A program made the translations under genes and the position numbers. The notes below the pieces were generated by a model. The model saw nothing but the letters and a program-made list of their open reading frames with translations, was not told the DNA's origin and did no database searches. Positions 27,801 through 36,855 of a DNA stretch of 64,000 bases are shown here, in pieces. Source of the DNA: Arcuatula senhousia (lineage: Eukaryota; Mollusca; Bivalvia; Mytilida; Mytilidae); assembly GCA_963971305.1 (NCBI GenBank), contig OZ020303.1:65472867-65536866 (forward strand), given 5' to 3'. Numbering within the stretch: the first letter of the stretch is position 1; the number at the start of each line of letters is the position of its first letter.

Positions 27801-30800
27801 TAATTAGAAAGGGTATTTTATTAACATTTTCGCCACCCGTGCGGGTTCCGGGTGGCGAATAGGCCCGCAGCAGCGCTAAGCTTGTTGGTAAAAGTCCACT
27901 AAAGAGCGCTCAGAAACCTGACATCTGGTCAGGCCGCTTTGCCCACAAAGCAACTGGGATGTGTGCCCCAGGTGGTTGAATGGGGCAGCCCTGACATCGA
28001 GAGATGCGGGGTCGTCAGGCGATAATGCGGAAAACCTGATCTCAAACCATAGTGGTGCACTGTGTTGGGAAAAATGTCACGTTCCTCGCATGTTAAAGAA
28101 CCCTGCTGCAGGTTTCGGTAAGAGAAGGACCCGTAGGATCCCCATGCAGGAGGCTAAATTTTCCGTCCCTACCCATCACTCCTTTTTCCAGTGGCTGTCA
28201 AAACTCTCTTACCCGATTGGCCTTGTGTCCCCATTTCTTCCACTTCATCATCATTTCATGTTCATTGTATCACCACTTTCATGTTCATCTCCCGGATATA
28301 GCCGAAATCGTGCTGCTTGGGAGTAAAGCAATAACTAACTAACTAACTAACTATTAACATTTTCGCACTTCAATGTTCAAACGACTCTGGCGGACCAAAG
28401 GGGTTGATTTTCGTTAAAAGAAAGTGTTCTAGCTAGAACCCATTCCAACCAGGTAAATGTCAACTTCTAATACACAGGAAACAATATTAAACCCCTGTGG
28501 TGCCGATAGTTTGCACGGGGGTACTAAACATACATAGGAAACGACAGGTGAATCCCTGTTGTGCCAGTGGTTTGTAGAAGGTTTTATACACAGAAAACGA
28601 TAAGTAAGCCCCTGTGGTGCGATGGTTTACACGGAAGGACTAATTATCAAAATATCAATTCAAACGAATCATGCAAGGTAATCCCAGTAGGGTGTCAGGG
28701 AACCATGAATTTTAAACAGGGTGTATAAAAGAAATAGTATAGGGCAATTCTACATACTGAAAATTGATATATATATTTTCCAAAAATGTCTGTTAACGGC
28801 GAATAAAAAAAATATTTAAAAATTCTATATTTTTCTACGAATTAATTCTATACTTAACGATTGGTACCATTCTAAAACGTTTCACAATCAATCATTAGAC
28901 TGACTTTTATTTAATCATTCCCAACTTAATTTTTAATTATTTCAAATTGTCCGTTGTGGTACACATCAATAAATACCACATGGGTATAGGATGCAACATC
29001 CACACTGTGTATTGGCTTTGAGCAGCGCCATCTAGTACAAATCACGTGACCCTTCATGGATAGATTTTTTTTACTTTCAAAAGCCAATTTTATCCTAACT
29101 ATGCATATTTGAGCGCTAGGAATTTCATCAAAGTTATTTTTATATGATAGTCTTTCAATGTACAAATTTTGAAAAAAACGCGAACTAACACTTTAATGAT
29201 TAATTATGTCTCCCCTTCCCAGAAGGGGGAGACATATTGTTTTTGTGTCAGTTCTTCTTCTTCTTCTTCTTCTTCTCATACAAAGCATGTCCAGGCCATA
29301 ACTTTTTTATCCTTCGAGATAGGGCTTTGATATTTGGCATGTGGATGTATCACCATGAGACGATGTGTCGCGTACCAGAATGACCTTCATATGACCTTGA
29401 CCTTTGACCTCAAGGTCAAATTAATGCTAATTTTGCTTCCAAAGTGTTCCGGGCCATAACTTTTTTGTTTTTCGACATAAGGCTTTGATATTTGGCATGT
29501 GGATGTATCACCATGAGACGATGTGTCACGTACCAGAATGCTCTTCATTTGACCTTGTCCTTTGACCTCAAGGTTAAATAAATGCTCATTTTACATGGAA
29601 AGTGTGTCTGTGCCATAAAGTTTTTTGTTCTTTGGCATAGTAATATTTAACATGTTGATGTATTGCCATGAGATTATGTGTGGCGTACCAGAATGACCTT
29701 CACATGACCTTGAGCTTTGACCTCAAGGTCAAATAAAAGCTAATTTTACATGCAAAGTGTTTCCTGGTCATAACTTTTTATCCTTTGATATTTGGCATGT
29801 GGATGTTTTGCCATGAGACGATGTGTCACATACCAGAATGACCTTCACATGACCTTGACCTTTGACCTCAAGGTCAAATCAATGCTCTTTTACATCTAAT
29901 GTGATCCAGTCCATTACTTTTTTGTTCTTTGACATAGGGCTTGGATATTTGGCATGTGGATGTATCTCCATGAGACGATGTGTCCTGTACCAGAATGACC
30001 TTGACCTCAAGGTCAAATTAATGCTTATTTTATGTGCAAAGTGTGTCCTGGTCCTAACTTTTTATCCTTTGATATTTAGCATGTGGATGTTTCGCCATGA
30101 GACGATGTGTCACATACCAGAATGACCTTCACATGACATTGACCTTTGACTTCAAGGTCAAATTAAAGCTAATTTTACATGCAAAGTGTGTCCTGGTCAT
30201 AACATTTTATCCTTTGATATTAGCAGGTGGATGTTTCGCCATGAGACGATGTGTCATGTACCAGAATGACCTTCATATGACCTTGACCTTTGACCTCAAG
30301 GTTAAATTAATGCTATTTTTACACATAAAACATGTCTGGGCCACATAAATTTTAATCCTATTCAAAAGGCTTTGAATTTTCACATTTTAATGTGTCATCA
30401 TGGGAACAATGTTTCACCAACCTTAATGACTTTGACCTGTGACTTCAATGTCAAATAAATGCTAATTTGACATGCAAAGCCTTCCAGGCCATAACTTTGT
30501 TATCCTTTGACATAGGGCTTTAGAATGTAGATGTATCATTATTTAAAAAAATGTTGTGCAATCTATGTCATTGTTACTTTGACCTCAAGATTGAAATTGT
30601 GTTATTCAAGGAAGGGGAGACATCAGTTTTAGTGCACTAAAACAGTTTTTCCTAGTTTCTCTTACTTCTGTTTCTTTTGATCTTCACAAATTTATGGTTT
30701 TGTAAGGTGCTGAAGTTTTCCATAAATGTGTAAGTTTTTTTGGTACACTTTCTGAAAATGAATAAAAAAGTGTAATACCAAAATAAAGGCCAATTTGTGC

Positions 30801-32887
30801 AAATCATCCAGAAATGCCTTAAAAATTGTTACATACTGTAGCTTCATTATTATTCGTGGGGTATCAATTTTTGTGGTTTTTCATGGATGGCCTTTACCCA
30901 CGAAATTTGATACCCCATGAAAAGGAAATTTAACATTGATGTATAAGCAGCAGTCTTTAGAACCACAAATTTAAGAATCCACGAAGTGATACTTTTTATG
31001 TCGCCTGCAACAACAAGCGACATAGAGGGGTTACTTTGGCACTATCCTTGTCCTGCGTCATCGTCCTGCGGCGTCACAAAAATTTCCGTCGCAGTTTTCC
31101 AGGCAACTACATGCCACAGCCTCTTGATATTTGGTATGTAGCTTCATCCCATAGTGCTATAAGGTGTTAAGCAATTTTATGCCCAAGAAATAACTACTTC
31201 CTGTTTGATGAATACTTAACGTTTTATATATAATGGACATAGATGCCAAAATTTCGTCGCAGTTTTTTCTAGGCAACTACATGCCACAGCCTCTTGATAT
31301 TTGGTATGTAGCTTCATCCCATAGTACTATATGGTGTAAAGCGATTTTATGCCAGAAAAATAACTACTTCCTTTTTGACGAATACTTAACGTTTTATATA
31401 TAATGGACATAGATGCCAAATTTTCGTCGCAGTTTTCCAGGCAACTACATGACACAGCCTCTTGATATTTGGTATGTAGCTTCATCCCATAGTACTATAA
31501 GCTGTAAGGCAATTTTATGCCTGAAAATTAACTACTTCCTGTTTGGCTATCAAACATAGATACACAGGCGACATATGCCTTCCGGGGAAGGCTCCATCTA
31601 GTTTTATCAAACCACTAAAATTGGTACTCACTAAAATAGATGAATCCACAGTATTACAAGAGATTATCACAAAATGTTATTGCTGGCAAAATTTTCAAAA
31701 TATGATTTTCAGCTGATAACATTGTACTCTAGGGTAATTAATATATAATGTACTCTAGGGTAATTAATATATAAAGTGATGATTATTTTCAGGATGTATT
31801 CATTTTGGACACTAAGGATGCTTTACATGTTTGGATTGGCAAGGATACAACTGTTAGTGAGAAAAGAAATGCCATGTCTTATGCTCATGTAAGTATTTAC
31901 AGATTTACTTAATTTGATCACATACTCCCCCCTTTTTCCTCTTTTCTTTTCCGTTTTCTTTTCTTCTTTATCTTTTTCTCCATTTATTTCAAAGTTTTAT
32001 AATACATTGTATTTGACTGTATCCTCTCGTTACTTGATATTGATCTTTATGTATTCATAAAATAGCTGAGGTATGTAAATACTGAAAATATGTATATTGT
32101 AATATATGGAAAGGATAATGTAAGTTGTGATAACTTTTATCCGATCCAGTGTTGTAATTTTACGACAATAAATATGTTTAAATTAAATTAAAAAAATTTA
32201 CAGACTGCTGCATGGTCAAAAGCAACTTTTGACTTGAATGCTTTATTTTTTTTTTTTGGGGGGGGGGGGGGGGGGCAACGTCTGATCTCCATTTGATAAG
32301 ATAAAGGCATTGCATTGATTTTTACATGTTCACAGAAAAACAATGATAAACATAAGTTTAAAAATAAGGTTTAATAGGATTTAAGGAGCATTTTATTTCA
32401 AAGTTAACAAAAGCTATTTAAGATTTCAAGAACTTGAAAAATTTACAACTTCTTTTTAGATGACCTTGAAAATGGTGATAATAACCTTGAAAACTCCTGG
32501 AAAACCACAGGAATTTTCAGCCTAAAAATTGAGTCAGAACCCAGATATAAACAAACAGGTTTGAAGACAAATTACAACAAAGTTCCTGGCAAACAGTTTG
32601 ACTCCAGCTATGTCTATAATGACTAATCAAGGGTACTACATGTACTACCAATATTTTGTGCGGGAAAATAAGCTTGAATCAAGTGCAATTAAGGAGTGGC
32701 AAATTTTGTCATTTATGGCAGTAGGTGTATTTGCTGAGATATTCTGCTGTTAAATTCCTGGTGCTGATAATTTCTATTTTTCTATTTTCAGAAATACCTG
32801 CAAGGAACAGACCATCCATTTGTTTCTGTTAGTTGTCTGGCAGAAGGAAAAAAATCTGCAGCCTTCGAGATGGCGCTTGCCGCATAA
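12865..32887 (+). CDS. Gelsolin/severin-like actin-binding protein, complete gene
   Basis: Twelve coding exons join in frame to 367 codons: 12892-12898, 15902-15982, 16945-17018, 20076-20150, 20427-20498, 20724-20851, 23346-23454, 24002-24112, 24418-24504, 26488-26655, 31793-31888, 32792-32887. A 5' UTR piece starts at 12865. Three gelsolin repeats are visible: G1 about residues 41-150 ([34 protein letters not shown]), G2 about 162-262 ([10 protein letters not shown]...[14 protein letters not shown]) and G3 about 272-367 ([20 protein letters not shown]). Length and three-domain plan match severin, fragmin and invertebrate gelsolin-like proteins, which sever and cap actin filaments in the cytoplasm in a Ca2+-dependent way. 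There is no signal peptide. An acidic linker lies between G2 and G3 in exon 10. The start was chosen because ATG TCA G joins the exon-2 phase to give [12 protein letters not shown]. The upstream promoter or first non-coding exon was not found. Confidence 0.93.
13497..14357 (+). mobile_element. HINE/pearl-like element, AGCTCACCTG family (copy 3, intron 1)
   Basis: Left AGCTCACCTG (13497) after TTTTT; right CAGGTGAGC (14324-14332). Hairpin AGGCTCCTGGGAGCCT (14339-14354), then CTTG (14354-14357) before TT. The core has repeated blocks of about 150 bp. It matches the element at 35057-36243. Confidence 0.75.
15902..15982 (+). CDS. Gelsolin-like exon 2
   Basis: Acceptor TTTCAG, donor GTAAGT; phase 1 in, phase 1 out. 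Encodes [20 protein letters not shown] and the following residues, the N-terminal extension before G1. Confidence 0.88.
16282..16830. mobile_element. MITE with long terminal inverted repeats (about 85 bp)
   Basis: The left end (ATAGCCAAT...CCCCAAGCTGAACAGG) matches the reverse complement of the right end (CCTGTTCAGCTTGGGG...ATTGGCTAT) with scattered mismatches. The element is about 550 bp, lies in intron 2 and shows no coding potential. The superfamily is not clear. Confidence 0.75.
16945..17018 (+). CDS. Gelsolin-like exon 3
   Basis: Acceptor TTCTAG, donor GTAGGT; ends in phase 0. Encodes [20 protein letters not shown] and WRIV, the start of G1. Confidence 0.9.
17391..18695 (+). mobile_element. 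HINE/pearl-like element, ATGTCTCCCC family (intron 3)
   Basis: Left ATGTCTCCCC; right GGGGGAGACAT (18655-18665). Hairpin GTTTTTATAGGCAAAAAC (18667-18684), then a TTAG end before TTT. The core is tandem units with CTCCTCTGAAACTACAGAAC and AACTTGGTAT boxes. A separate element (17599-18186) interrupts it. Confidence 0.75.
17599..18186. mobile_element. TIR element nested inside the HINE
   Basis: Inverted repeats of about 37 bp: AAAGGACATGGTACGGTAAG with CCATATTTGGCCCCCT on the left, and the complement ending TTGTCCTTT on the right. Removing it restores a tandem unit like the intact one near 18470 (gaacttagaaatttgctgaaa). No clear target duplication is seen. No coding potential. Confidence 0.72.
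19383..19790 (+). mobile_element. HINE-like element, ATGCCCACTGC family (intron 3)
   Basis: Left ATGCCCACTGC; right GCGGGGGCAT (about 19756-19765). Hairpin TGTGTCC-CAT-GGACACA (19767-19783). Two core units of about 150-170 bp share 'aacttggtaggatggttca'. Confidence 0.62.
20076..20150 (+). CDS. Gelsolin-like exon 4
   Basis: Acceptor TTACAG, donor GTAAGT; phase 0 in and out. Encodes [20 protein letters not shown] and YIILN, the conserved G1 core. Confidence 0.95.
20427..20498 (+). CDS. Gelsolin-like exon 5
   Basis: Acceptor TTTTAG, donor GTAACT; phase 0. Encodes [20 protein letters not shown] and YSTQ, the G1 'FWIG' strand. Confidence 0.95.
20724..20851 (+). CDS. Gelsolin-like exon 6
   Basis: Acceptor CATAG, donor GTATGT; ends in phase 2. 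Encodes [20 protein letters not shown] through SYFDNIT, the G1 long helix and the start of the G1-G2 link. Confidence 0.95.
21016..22140. mobile_element. hAT-like non-autonomous element (intron 6)
   Basis: Terminal repeats CAGTGTTCTCCCCAG (left) and CTGGGGAGAACACTG (right), flanked by TATTAAT on both sides (7 matching bases). CAGTG-type ends and a short duplication fit hAT. Near the right end are three copies of GATAGC(G/A)TCTCGG and an inverted CCGAGATGCTAT. No transposase is visible. A possible captured exon lies at 21329-21416. Confidence 0.7.
21329..21416 (+). other. Possible cryptic alternative last exon inside the hAT-like element
   Basis: Acceptor 'actctcag' ends at 21328. The reading phase fits the exon 6 donor (AC+T) and gives [20 protein letters not shown] and a few more residues, then TAA at 21414-21416. 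It would cut the protein after G1. It does not resemble gelsolin and lies within a TIR-bounded element, so it may be chance or TE exonisation. Confidence 0.25.
22485..22638. mobile_element. Short foldback MITE
   Basis: Imperfect inverted arms of about 45 bp: GATAATCAATTAGG...GAATAACCAAAATGTGATCAC against GTGATCATATTTTGGTTATTC...AATTAATTATC. A loop of about 55 bp separates them. No coding potential. Confidence 0.65.
22721..23060. mobile_element. piggyBac-type MITE with TTAA target sites
   Basis: TTAA lies on both sides (22717-22720 and 23061-23064). Termini are CCTTCTTGGTGCGGGA (left) and TCCCGCACCAAGAGGG (right). Inside the right end are three tandem boxes GGACATATATGTCC-TCCCGCA (the third one degenerate) about 35 bp apart (22959-23051). 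About 340 bp, no coding potential. Confidence 0.83.
23346..23454 (+). CDS. Gelsolin-like exon 7
   Basis: Acceptor CATAG, donor GTACAA; ends in phase 0. Encodes [20 protein letters not shown] through KKVEVRE, the G1-G2 linker and the first G2 strand. Confidence 0.93.
23577..23830 (+). repeat. Degraded HINE fragment, ATACCCCACGC family
   Basis: Begins 'ataccccacgctacaaagt' and keeps one core unit (cacaacttctctgaaactact, acaaaacttggt). No right terminus found. Confidence 0.5.
24002..24112 (+). CDS. Gelsolin-like exon 8
   Basis: Acceptor ATCAG, donor GTAAAA; phase 0. Encodes [20 protein letters not shown] and [17 protein letters not shown], the core of G2. Confidence 0.95.
24418..24504 (+). CDS. 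Gelsolin-like exon 9
   Basis: Acceptor AACAG, donor GTAAGC; phase 0. Encodes [20 protein letters not shown] and LDEDSTDKD, the G2 helix and strand. Confidence 0.93.
24585..24768 (+). repeat. Tandem duplication of a 92-bp segment
   Basis: Two copies, 24585-24676 and 24677-24768, look identical. A third start (cacaatacc) follows. Confidence 0.92.
24875..26290 (+). mobile_element. HINE/pearl-like element, ATACCCCACGC family (intron 9)
   Basis: Left ATACCCCACGC with a CAACAAAGTTG palindrome and a CCGT microsatellite (24919-24960). Seven core units of about 169 bp start at 24969, 25138, 25307, 25476, 25645, 25814 and 25983. Right GCGTGGGGTAT (26256-26266) is followed by hairpin GTGAGC-GT-GCTCAC (26267-26280). 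Confidence 0.8.
26488..26655 (+). CDS. Gelsolin-like exon 10
   Basis: Acceptor TTTCAG, donor GTGAAT; phase 0. Encodes [20 protein letters not shown] through [11 protein letters not shown]: end of G2, acidic linker, start of G3. Confidence 0.93.
26656..27833. other. Intron 10, left part: no gene seen
   Basis: AT-rich intron sequence. The only structure I see is a 28-bp perfect palindrome at 27015-27042. A 100-codon open frame at 27409 has no recognisable features and is not called. Confidence 0.6.
27015..27042. promoter_or_regulatory. 28-bp perfect palindrome centred on a CRE (TGACGTCA)
   Basis: Half-site ATTGGAGATGTGAC is followed directly by its complement, so the centre reads TGACGTCA, the consensus CREB/ATF site. 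ATTGG/CCAAT boxes lie at both ends. It is intronic, so function is only a guess. Confidence 0.5.
27834..28351 (+). mobile_element. Non-LTR retroelement (SINE-like) with AACT tail and 15-bp target duplication
   Basis: TATTAACATTTTCGC occurs at 27819-27833 and 28352-28366. The element begins with hairpin sequence (CACCCGTGCGGGTTCCGGGTG) and ends in AACT repeats (28332-28351). A simple repeat tail with a long duplication is typical of target-primed reverse transcription. The 121-codon open frame inside is not recognisable as protein. Confidence 0.85.
28474..28640 (+). repeat. Three degenerate tandem copies of about 60 bp
   Basis: Repeated frame 'cataggaaacgacaggtgaa...cccctgtggtgc...gtttacacgg'. 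No gene seen. Confidence 0.55.
29206..30655 (+). mobile_element. HINE/pearl-like element, ATGTCTCCCC family, nuclear-receptor-like core (intron 10)
   Basis: The 5' end ATGTCTCCCCTTCCC folds back on GGGGGAGACAT. A TTC microsatellite follows. There are about eight core units of about 145 bp, each with a TGACCTTTGACCTCAAGGTCA-like box. Right GGAAGGGGAGACAT (30610-30623), hairpin GTTTTAGTGCACTAAAAC (30626-30643), CTAG (30652-30655) before TT. Two open frames (29862, 30097) are repeat read-through. Confidence 0.82.
30835..31652 (-). mobile_element. MITE (ACTGTGGATTCAT ends), split by a nested HINE
   Basis: Its two halves (30835-30997 and 31602-31652) together match, inverted, the intact element at 57890-58102. 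Terminal repeats ACTGTAGCTTCAT and ATGAATCCACAGT. Confidence 0.8.
30998..31601 (+). mobile_element. HINE-like element, ATGTCGCCTG family, nested in MITE
   Basis: The 5' palindrome begins ATGTCGCCTG and ends GCGACAT. Three core units share 'gccacagcctcttgatattt'. Right CAGGCGACAT (31565-31574), hairpin GCCTTCCGGGGAAGGC (31577-31592), then CTAG (31598-31601). It sits in a T run of the outer MITE without a visible target duplication. Confidence 0.85.
31793..31888 (+). CDS. Gelsolin-like exon 11
   Basis: Acceptor TTTCAG, donor GTAAGT; phase 0. Encodes [20 protein letters not shown] and [12 protein letters not shown], the core of G3. A 26-bp direct repeat (tgtactctagggtaattaat...) lies just upstream in the intron. 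Confidence 0.95.
32246..32275 (+). repeat. T12-G18 homopolymer tract
   Basis: Twelve T followed by eighteen G inside intron 11. The length is probably unreliable in the assembly. Confidence 0.8.
32792..32887 (+). CDS. Gelsolin-like exon 12 (last coding exon)
   Basis: Acceptor TTTCAG. Encodes [20 protein letters not shown] and [11 protein letters not shown], then TAA at 32885-32887. It closes G3. Confidence 0.95.
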   Translation, partial: KYLQGTDHPFVSVSCLAEGKKSAAFEMALAA

Positions 32888-33475
32888 ATAACTGGGATCT
32901 TGGTTTACATCGACATAAAATTAAGATAATAGTAACAACAAAAGAAACAGTATATTGGATTCCTGTGTGGAGTTTTCTACTGCCATATGATGACAATTGA
33001 TTTTTGTTGATTTTTTCTACCGAAACATGTTGTGATCAATTTAAAAAAAAAAATTTATCCAGGAAAAGTTAATTTTCGTTATTAATATTTTTCACATGTT
33101 TATAATATCATGTAATTGGCGCCTCAGAAATAATATTTTCTTAACTTGTACTTTTATATTTTTTAGTACATGTAAATGTAACTTAACTAATAATACTCAA
33201 GCTTATGGATAGTTCAAGTGCTTCAAATTAATACAACTTATCAACAAAACTTATTCTATAGGGTTATTCAATCAACTTTTCACAGGCATAAAATATCATA
33301 TCAAATGGCAATCTTTTTACAGTGGCACATTTTGTGCAATTTTGACAGTTGTCTTGATCTTCCAACAGAGGGTCCACATGTTAAAATGTTTTGTTTTGTT
33401 GTCAATTTATATCCTAGTCAATAATAATAATTTTTTTTTGAATTTTACTATTTTATATACTTTTTTTTCCAGAGC

Positions 33476-33680
33476 AATAAATTGTTCCCATTGGAATATG
33501 AAATCCTATGCAAATTTGTGCTATTGCATTTCAATATTATTTTCAACAGCATTTTAAATTTTAAATTTTTGTTGTTGTTTTCTATGTGTAAATTCTGTCT
33601 CATTCTATTCAAATCATGTTTATATATCTTTAGTTTATGTATACAAGATTCTTTTCCTAGGCATTGCTGAGTATAATAAA
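33476..33680 (+). promoter_or_regulatory. Candidate polyadenylation signals of the gelsolin gene
   Basis: AATAAA at 33476-33481 and again at 33675-33680, about 590 and 790 bases after the stop, in very AT-rich DNA. Which one is used cannot be told. Confidence 0.35.
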
Positions 33681-33685
33681 TTTTC

Positions 33686-33881
33686 CTTGCCTCTTCCAAG
33701 AAATTCTTTTATGAGAGAGATCTTGCGATTTCTTTAGCCAATCAAATATCTTGCCTCTTCCAAGAAATTCTTTTATGAGAGAGATCTTGGGATTTCTTTA
33801 GCCAATCAAATATCTTGCATCTTCCAAGAAATTCTTTAAATTTATATGAGAAATTCTGCATTCGTTTAGCCATTCAAATAT
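33686..33881 (+). repeat. Three tandem copies of a 64-bp unit
   Basis: The starts 'cttgcctcttccaagaaatt' recur at 33686, 33750 and 33814. The third unit has a small insertion. Confidence 0.88.
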
Positions 33882-34900
33882 CTTGCCTTTTTACAAAAAA
33901 AAATTGTTATGAAGAATCAAATAGCCTAATATGATCAAACTAATTAGACGGGTAACATTTAGCTTTCTATGCAATCAGTATTAGGCTAATTAAAAAAAAT
34001 ATGTGTGTTTCTGGTTTCCCGTTATCTACCCTTTATTTTCATGCTGACCCTAGCCTTTTTATCGCCATTTTTGCTTAAGAAGTTAAGAAGTTAAGAACTG
34101 TTAAAGTTGATACCAAAATGTATCTACTTCCCTTTCACTCAAGGTAAAAAACTAAGATAAAATATGCTTACCGACCCTATTCTTTTTCAGGCATGAAACC
34201 TTTAACACACATACTTTGTTGGGCCTTATTGTTTGTACCAGCTGTAAGTGCTTCTTTTGTTGTTTTATTATATATATATATGTTTATTGTTAATAGTGTC
34301 AATCCTTTTCTAGCATTATATTTATTTATTATATTTTATTGTTTGCTAATAGTAGAATCCACATAGATGTGTTTAGATGAGAAATTTTACATTGTGAATT
34401 TATATTAATTTTTTTTTTCAGTTGGGATTTTAGTATTAATTAAGCTAGAGTTGTTAGATATAACAAAATTCTGAAATTACATTTTCATTAAAAATCAGAA
34501 AAAATAATTAATATACTTATGTTATCTATTGACTCAGGTTCTGGTTATATGGCTAACATGTAGATCTTTAATGCAAATTTAAACCAAAGAGGATTCAACA
34601 TAATTAAAGTTTTAAAATTATATTATTTTTGTGTCTAATCTAAACTGACCAATGCATATTTGTAATGTTTTCTTTATAATTTATATTTTCATTTTTGATA
34701 ACTCTATAAAATAAAGTATTGGAACTTTCTTGGTGTTTCTTTTTAGCCTTAAAGATATTTAGATATCAATTTTAATGACACTGCTTTAAGGGTCATCTTA
34801 TGTAATGAAGCTGCTTTTGATACTTATAAAAACTCTGACAGCAAGAGCAGCCACTCAATTTATTCGATTTCATCCAAAATAATTGAATTTGAAATTGTAG
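33882..34900. other. Intergenic stretch, nothing recognised
   Basis: AT-rich; AATAAA at 34710-34715. No exon, RNA gene or TIR seen. Confidence 0.5.
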
Positions 34901-34924
34901 TCGTGTGAAAGGTGAGAAATAAGG

Positions 34925-35050
34925 GTCCGCTTAACTTGATGTGGGCACCTGCATATTGCAAGAGGAGCAAGTCCTTAGTGGATATAACTTGAGCAAACGG
35001 CGAGCAGCAACCTCTGGTCATGTTGAAGGCTGCTGGCTGTTTTCCATGTG
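34925..35050 (-). repeat. Dispersed repeat fragment shared with 43300-43395
   Basis: 'gagcagcaacctctggtcat' and 'gaaggctgctggctgttttc' here recur inverted, with changes, in the nested element near 43340-43390. Confidence 0.55.
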
Positions 35051-35056
35051 ATTTTT

Positions 35057-36243
35057 AGCTCACCTGGACCGAAGTTCGGTCCAGGTGAGCTATTACCATC
35101 ACTTGGTGTCCGTCAACGTCGTCGTCTATCGTCGTCTGTTAACAATTTTTCAAAAATCTTCTCCTCTGAAACTACTGAACAGAATTTAATGAAACTTGGT
35201 ATGAATGATCCCTAGGGTGTCCTGCACCAAACTTGTGTTTCAATTTTTGATCCGTCAAAAAACATGGCCACTGTTACTAAAAATAGACCAGGGGGGTCAG
35301 ACTACTGTTTTTGTCTTGTAAATCAAAAAGTATAAGAGATAGATGAAATCTGTTGCCACCCTACTACTTCAGCATCAAAAGTTCTACAAAAGTCTCCATT
35401 TGGTCGAAGTTGTCAGATGAGTCCTTATAGGGGTTACAGCCCCTTAAAGGTGAAAAATAGCGTTTTTGCATGTTTTTGGCCTATAGAATGAAAACTATTG
35501 CAGATAGAGAAAAGCTGTTGCTTGTTAAATGTTCAGCTCATTTAGCTCTACAAAAGTCTCCATAGGGTCAAAGTTGTCAGATGACACCTTATAGGTGTTA
35601 CAGCCCCTTAAAGGTGAAAAATAGTGTTTTTGGCCTATAGAATGAAAACTATTGCAGATAGAGAAAAGCTGTTATTTGCTAAAATGTTCAGCTCATTTAG
35701 CTCTACAAAAGTCTCGATGGGGTGGAAGTTGTCATATGACCCTTTATAGGGGTTAAAGCCCCTTAAAGGCAAAAAATATTGTTTTGGTCTATAGAATGAA
35801 AACTATTGCTGATAGAGAAAAGCTGTTGCTTGCTTAAATGTTCAGCTCAATTAGCTTTACAAAAGTCTTCATAGGGTCGAAGTTGTCAGATGACCCCTTA
35901 TGGGGGTTACAGCCCCTTAAAGGCGAAAAATAGTGTTTTTGGCTTATAGAATGAAAACTATTGCAGATAGAGAAAAGCTGTTGCTTGTTAAATGTTCAGC
36001 TCATTTAGCTCTTCAAAAGTCTCCATAAGGTCAAAGTTGTCAGATGATCCCTTATAGGGGTTACAGCCCCTTAAAGGTTTGAAAAATAGAATTGTTTTAT
36101 GTTTTTGGCCTATAGAATGAAAACTATTGCAAATGAGAAAAGCTGTTGCTTGCTTAAATGTTCAGCTCATTTAGCTCTACAAAAGTCTTCATAGGGTTGA
36201 CATCAAGACCAGGTGAGCGATTCAGGCTCCTGGGAGCCTCTTG
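35057..36243 (+). mobile_element. HINE/pearl-like element, AGCTCACCTG family
   Basis: The 5' end is a perfect palindrome: 17-bp arms AGCTCACCTGGACCGAA around one G (35057-35091). The core contains about five units of about 150 bp (ccccttataggggttacagc). Right CAGGTGAGC, hairpin GGCTCCTGGGAGCC, CTTG (36240-36243) before TT. Confidence 0.82.
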
Positions 36244-36855
36244 TTCAAATTGCCGTTTCATTTTGTTGGTTGTGTTGTGTACACTTATTGAAGTTATTCC
36301 ACATTTCCTTATCGTCTATTGGTATGTATATGGCCTAGTACCACTTTAACACAGCTGCACCTTCAACTAGGATATAAAGTTCCTTGTAAAAAGTAGGTTT
36401 CAATGATTGCAAGTTTTCTTGATACTTTTGCTATTCTCATGTAAATACAAACTTTTGACAATATAAGGTTGCCCTGCCAAAAACGAGAGTATGTGGTTCA
36501 GGATAATCGAGTAACTTGTTATTTCCAACTCTTACTCCTCATTTGAATTTAAATTTAGGGTTAAATGACTGTCAATTTAAATAGAATAGCAATATATGTA
36601 TACATATCACATCCATTGATTATGTTTTGATTAAGTCATTGAACTATTTGTGGATTGTAATCCAAAGTATAAGTCAATAAAAACCAGACAATTCAAAACC
36701 ATTAAGTCTTCACTACAAACAACCAAAAACTTCAAACTTGTTACAAAAATTGATTTAACTCTGAAGTACATTTTTGTAATAAGCAGTTCCTAGCTGTTGA
36801 TAAAATAGACAGCAGACTTAGACAGAAAGCCTATTGCATTCCCAATATCAGCCTT

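Noticed and set aside
27961..28326. 121-codon open frame
   Set aside because: It lies fully inside the SINE-like element with AACT tail; GC-rich repeat sequence gives long open frames by chance.
29862..30348. Open frames with repeated 'MRRCV.YQNDL' peptides
   Set aside because: They are read-through of 145-bp non-coding tandem units.
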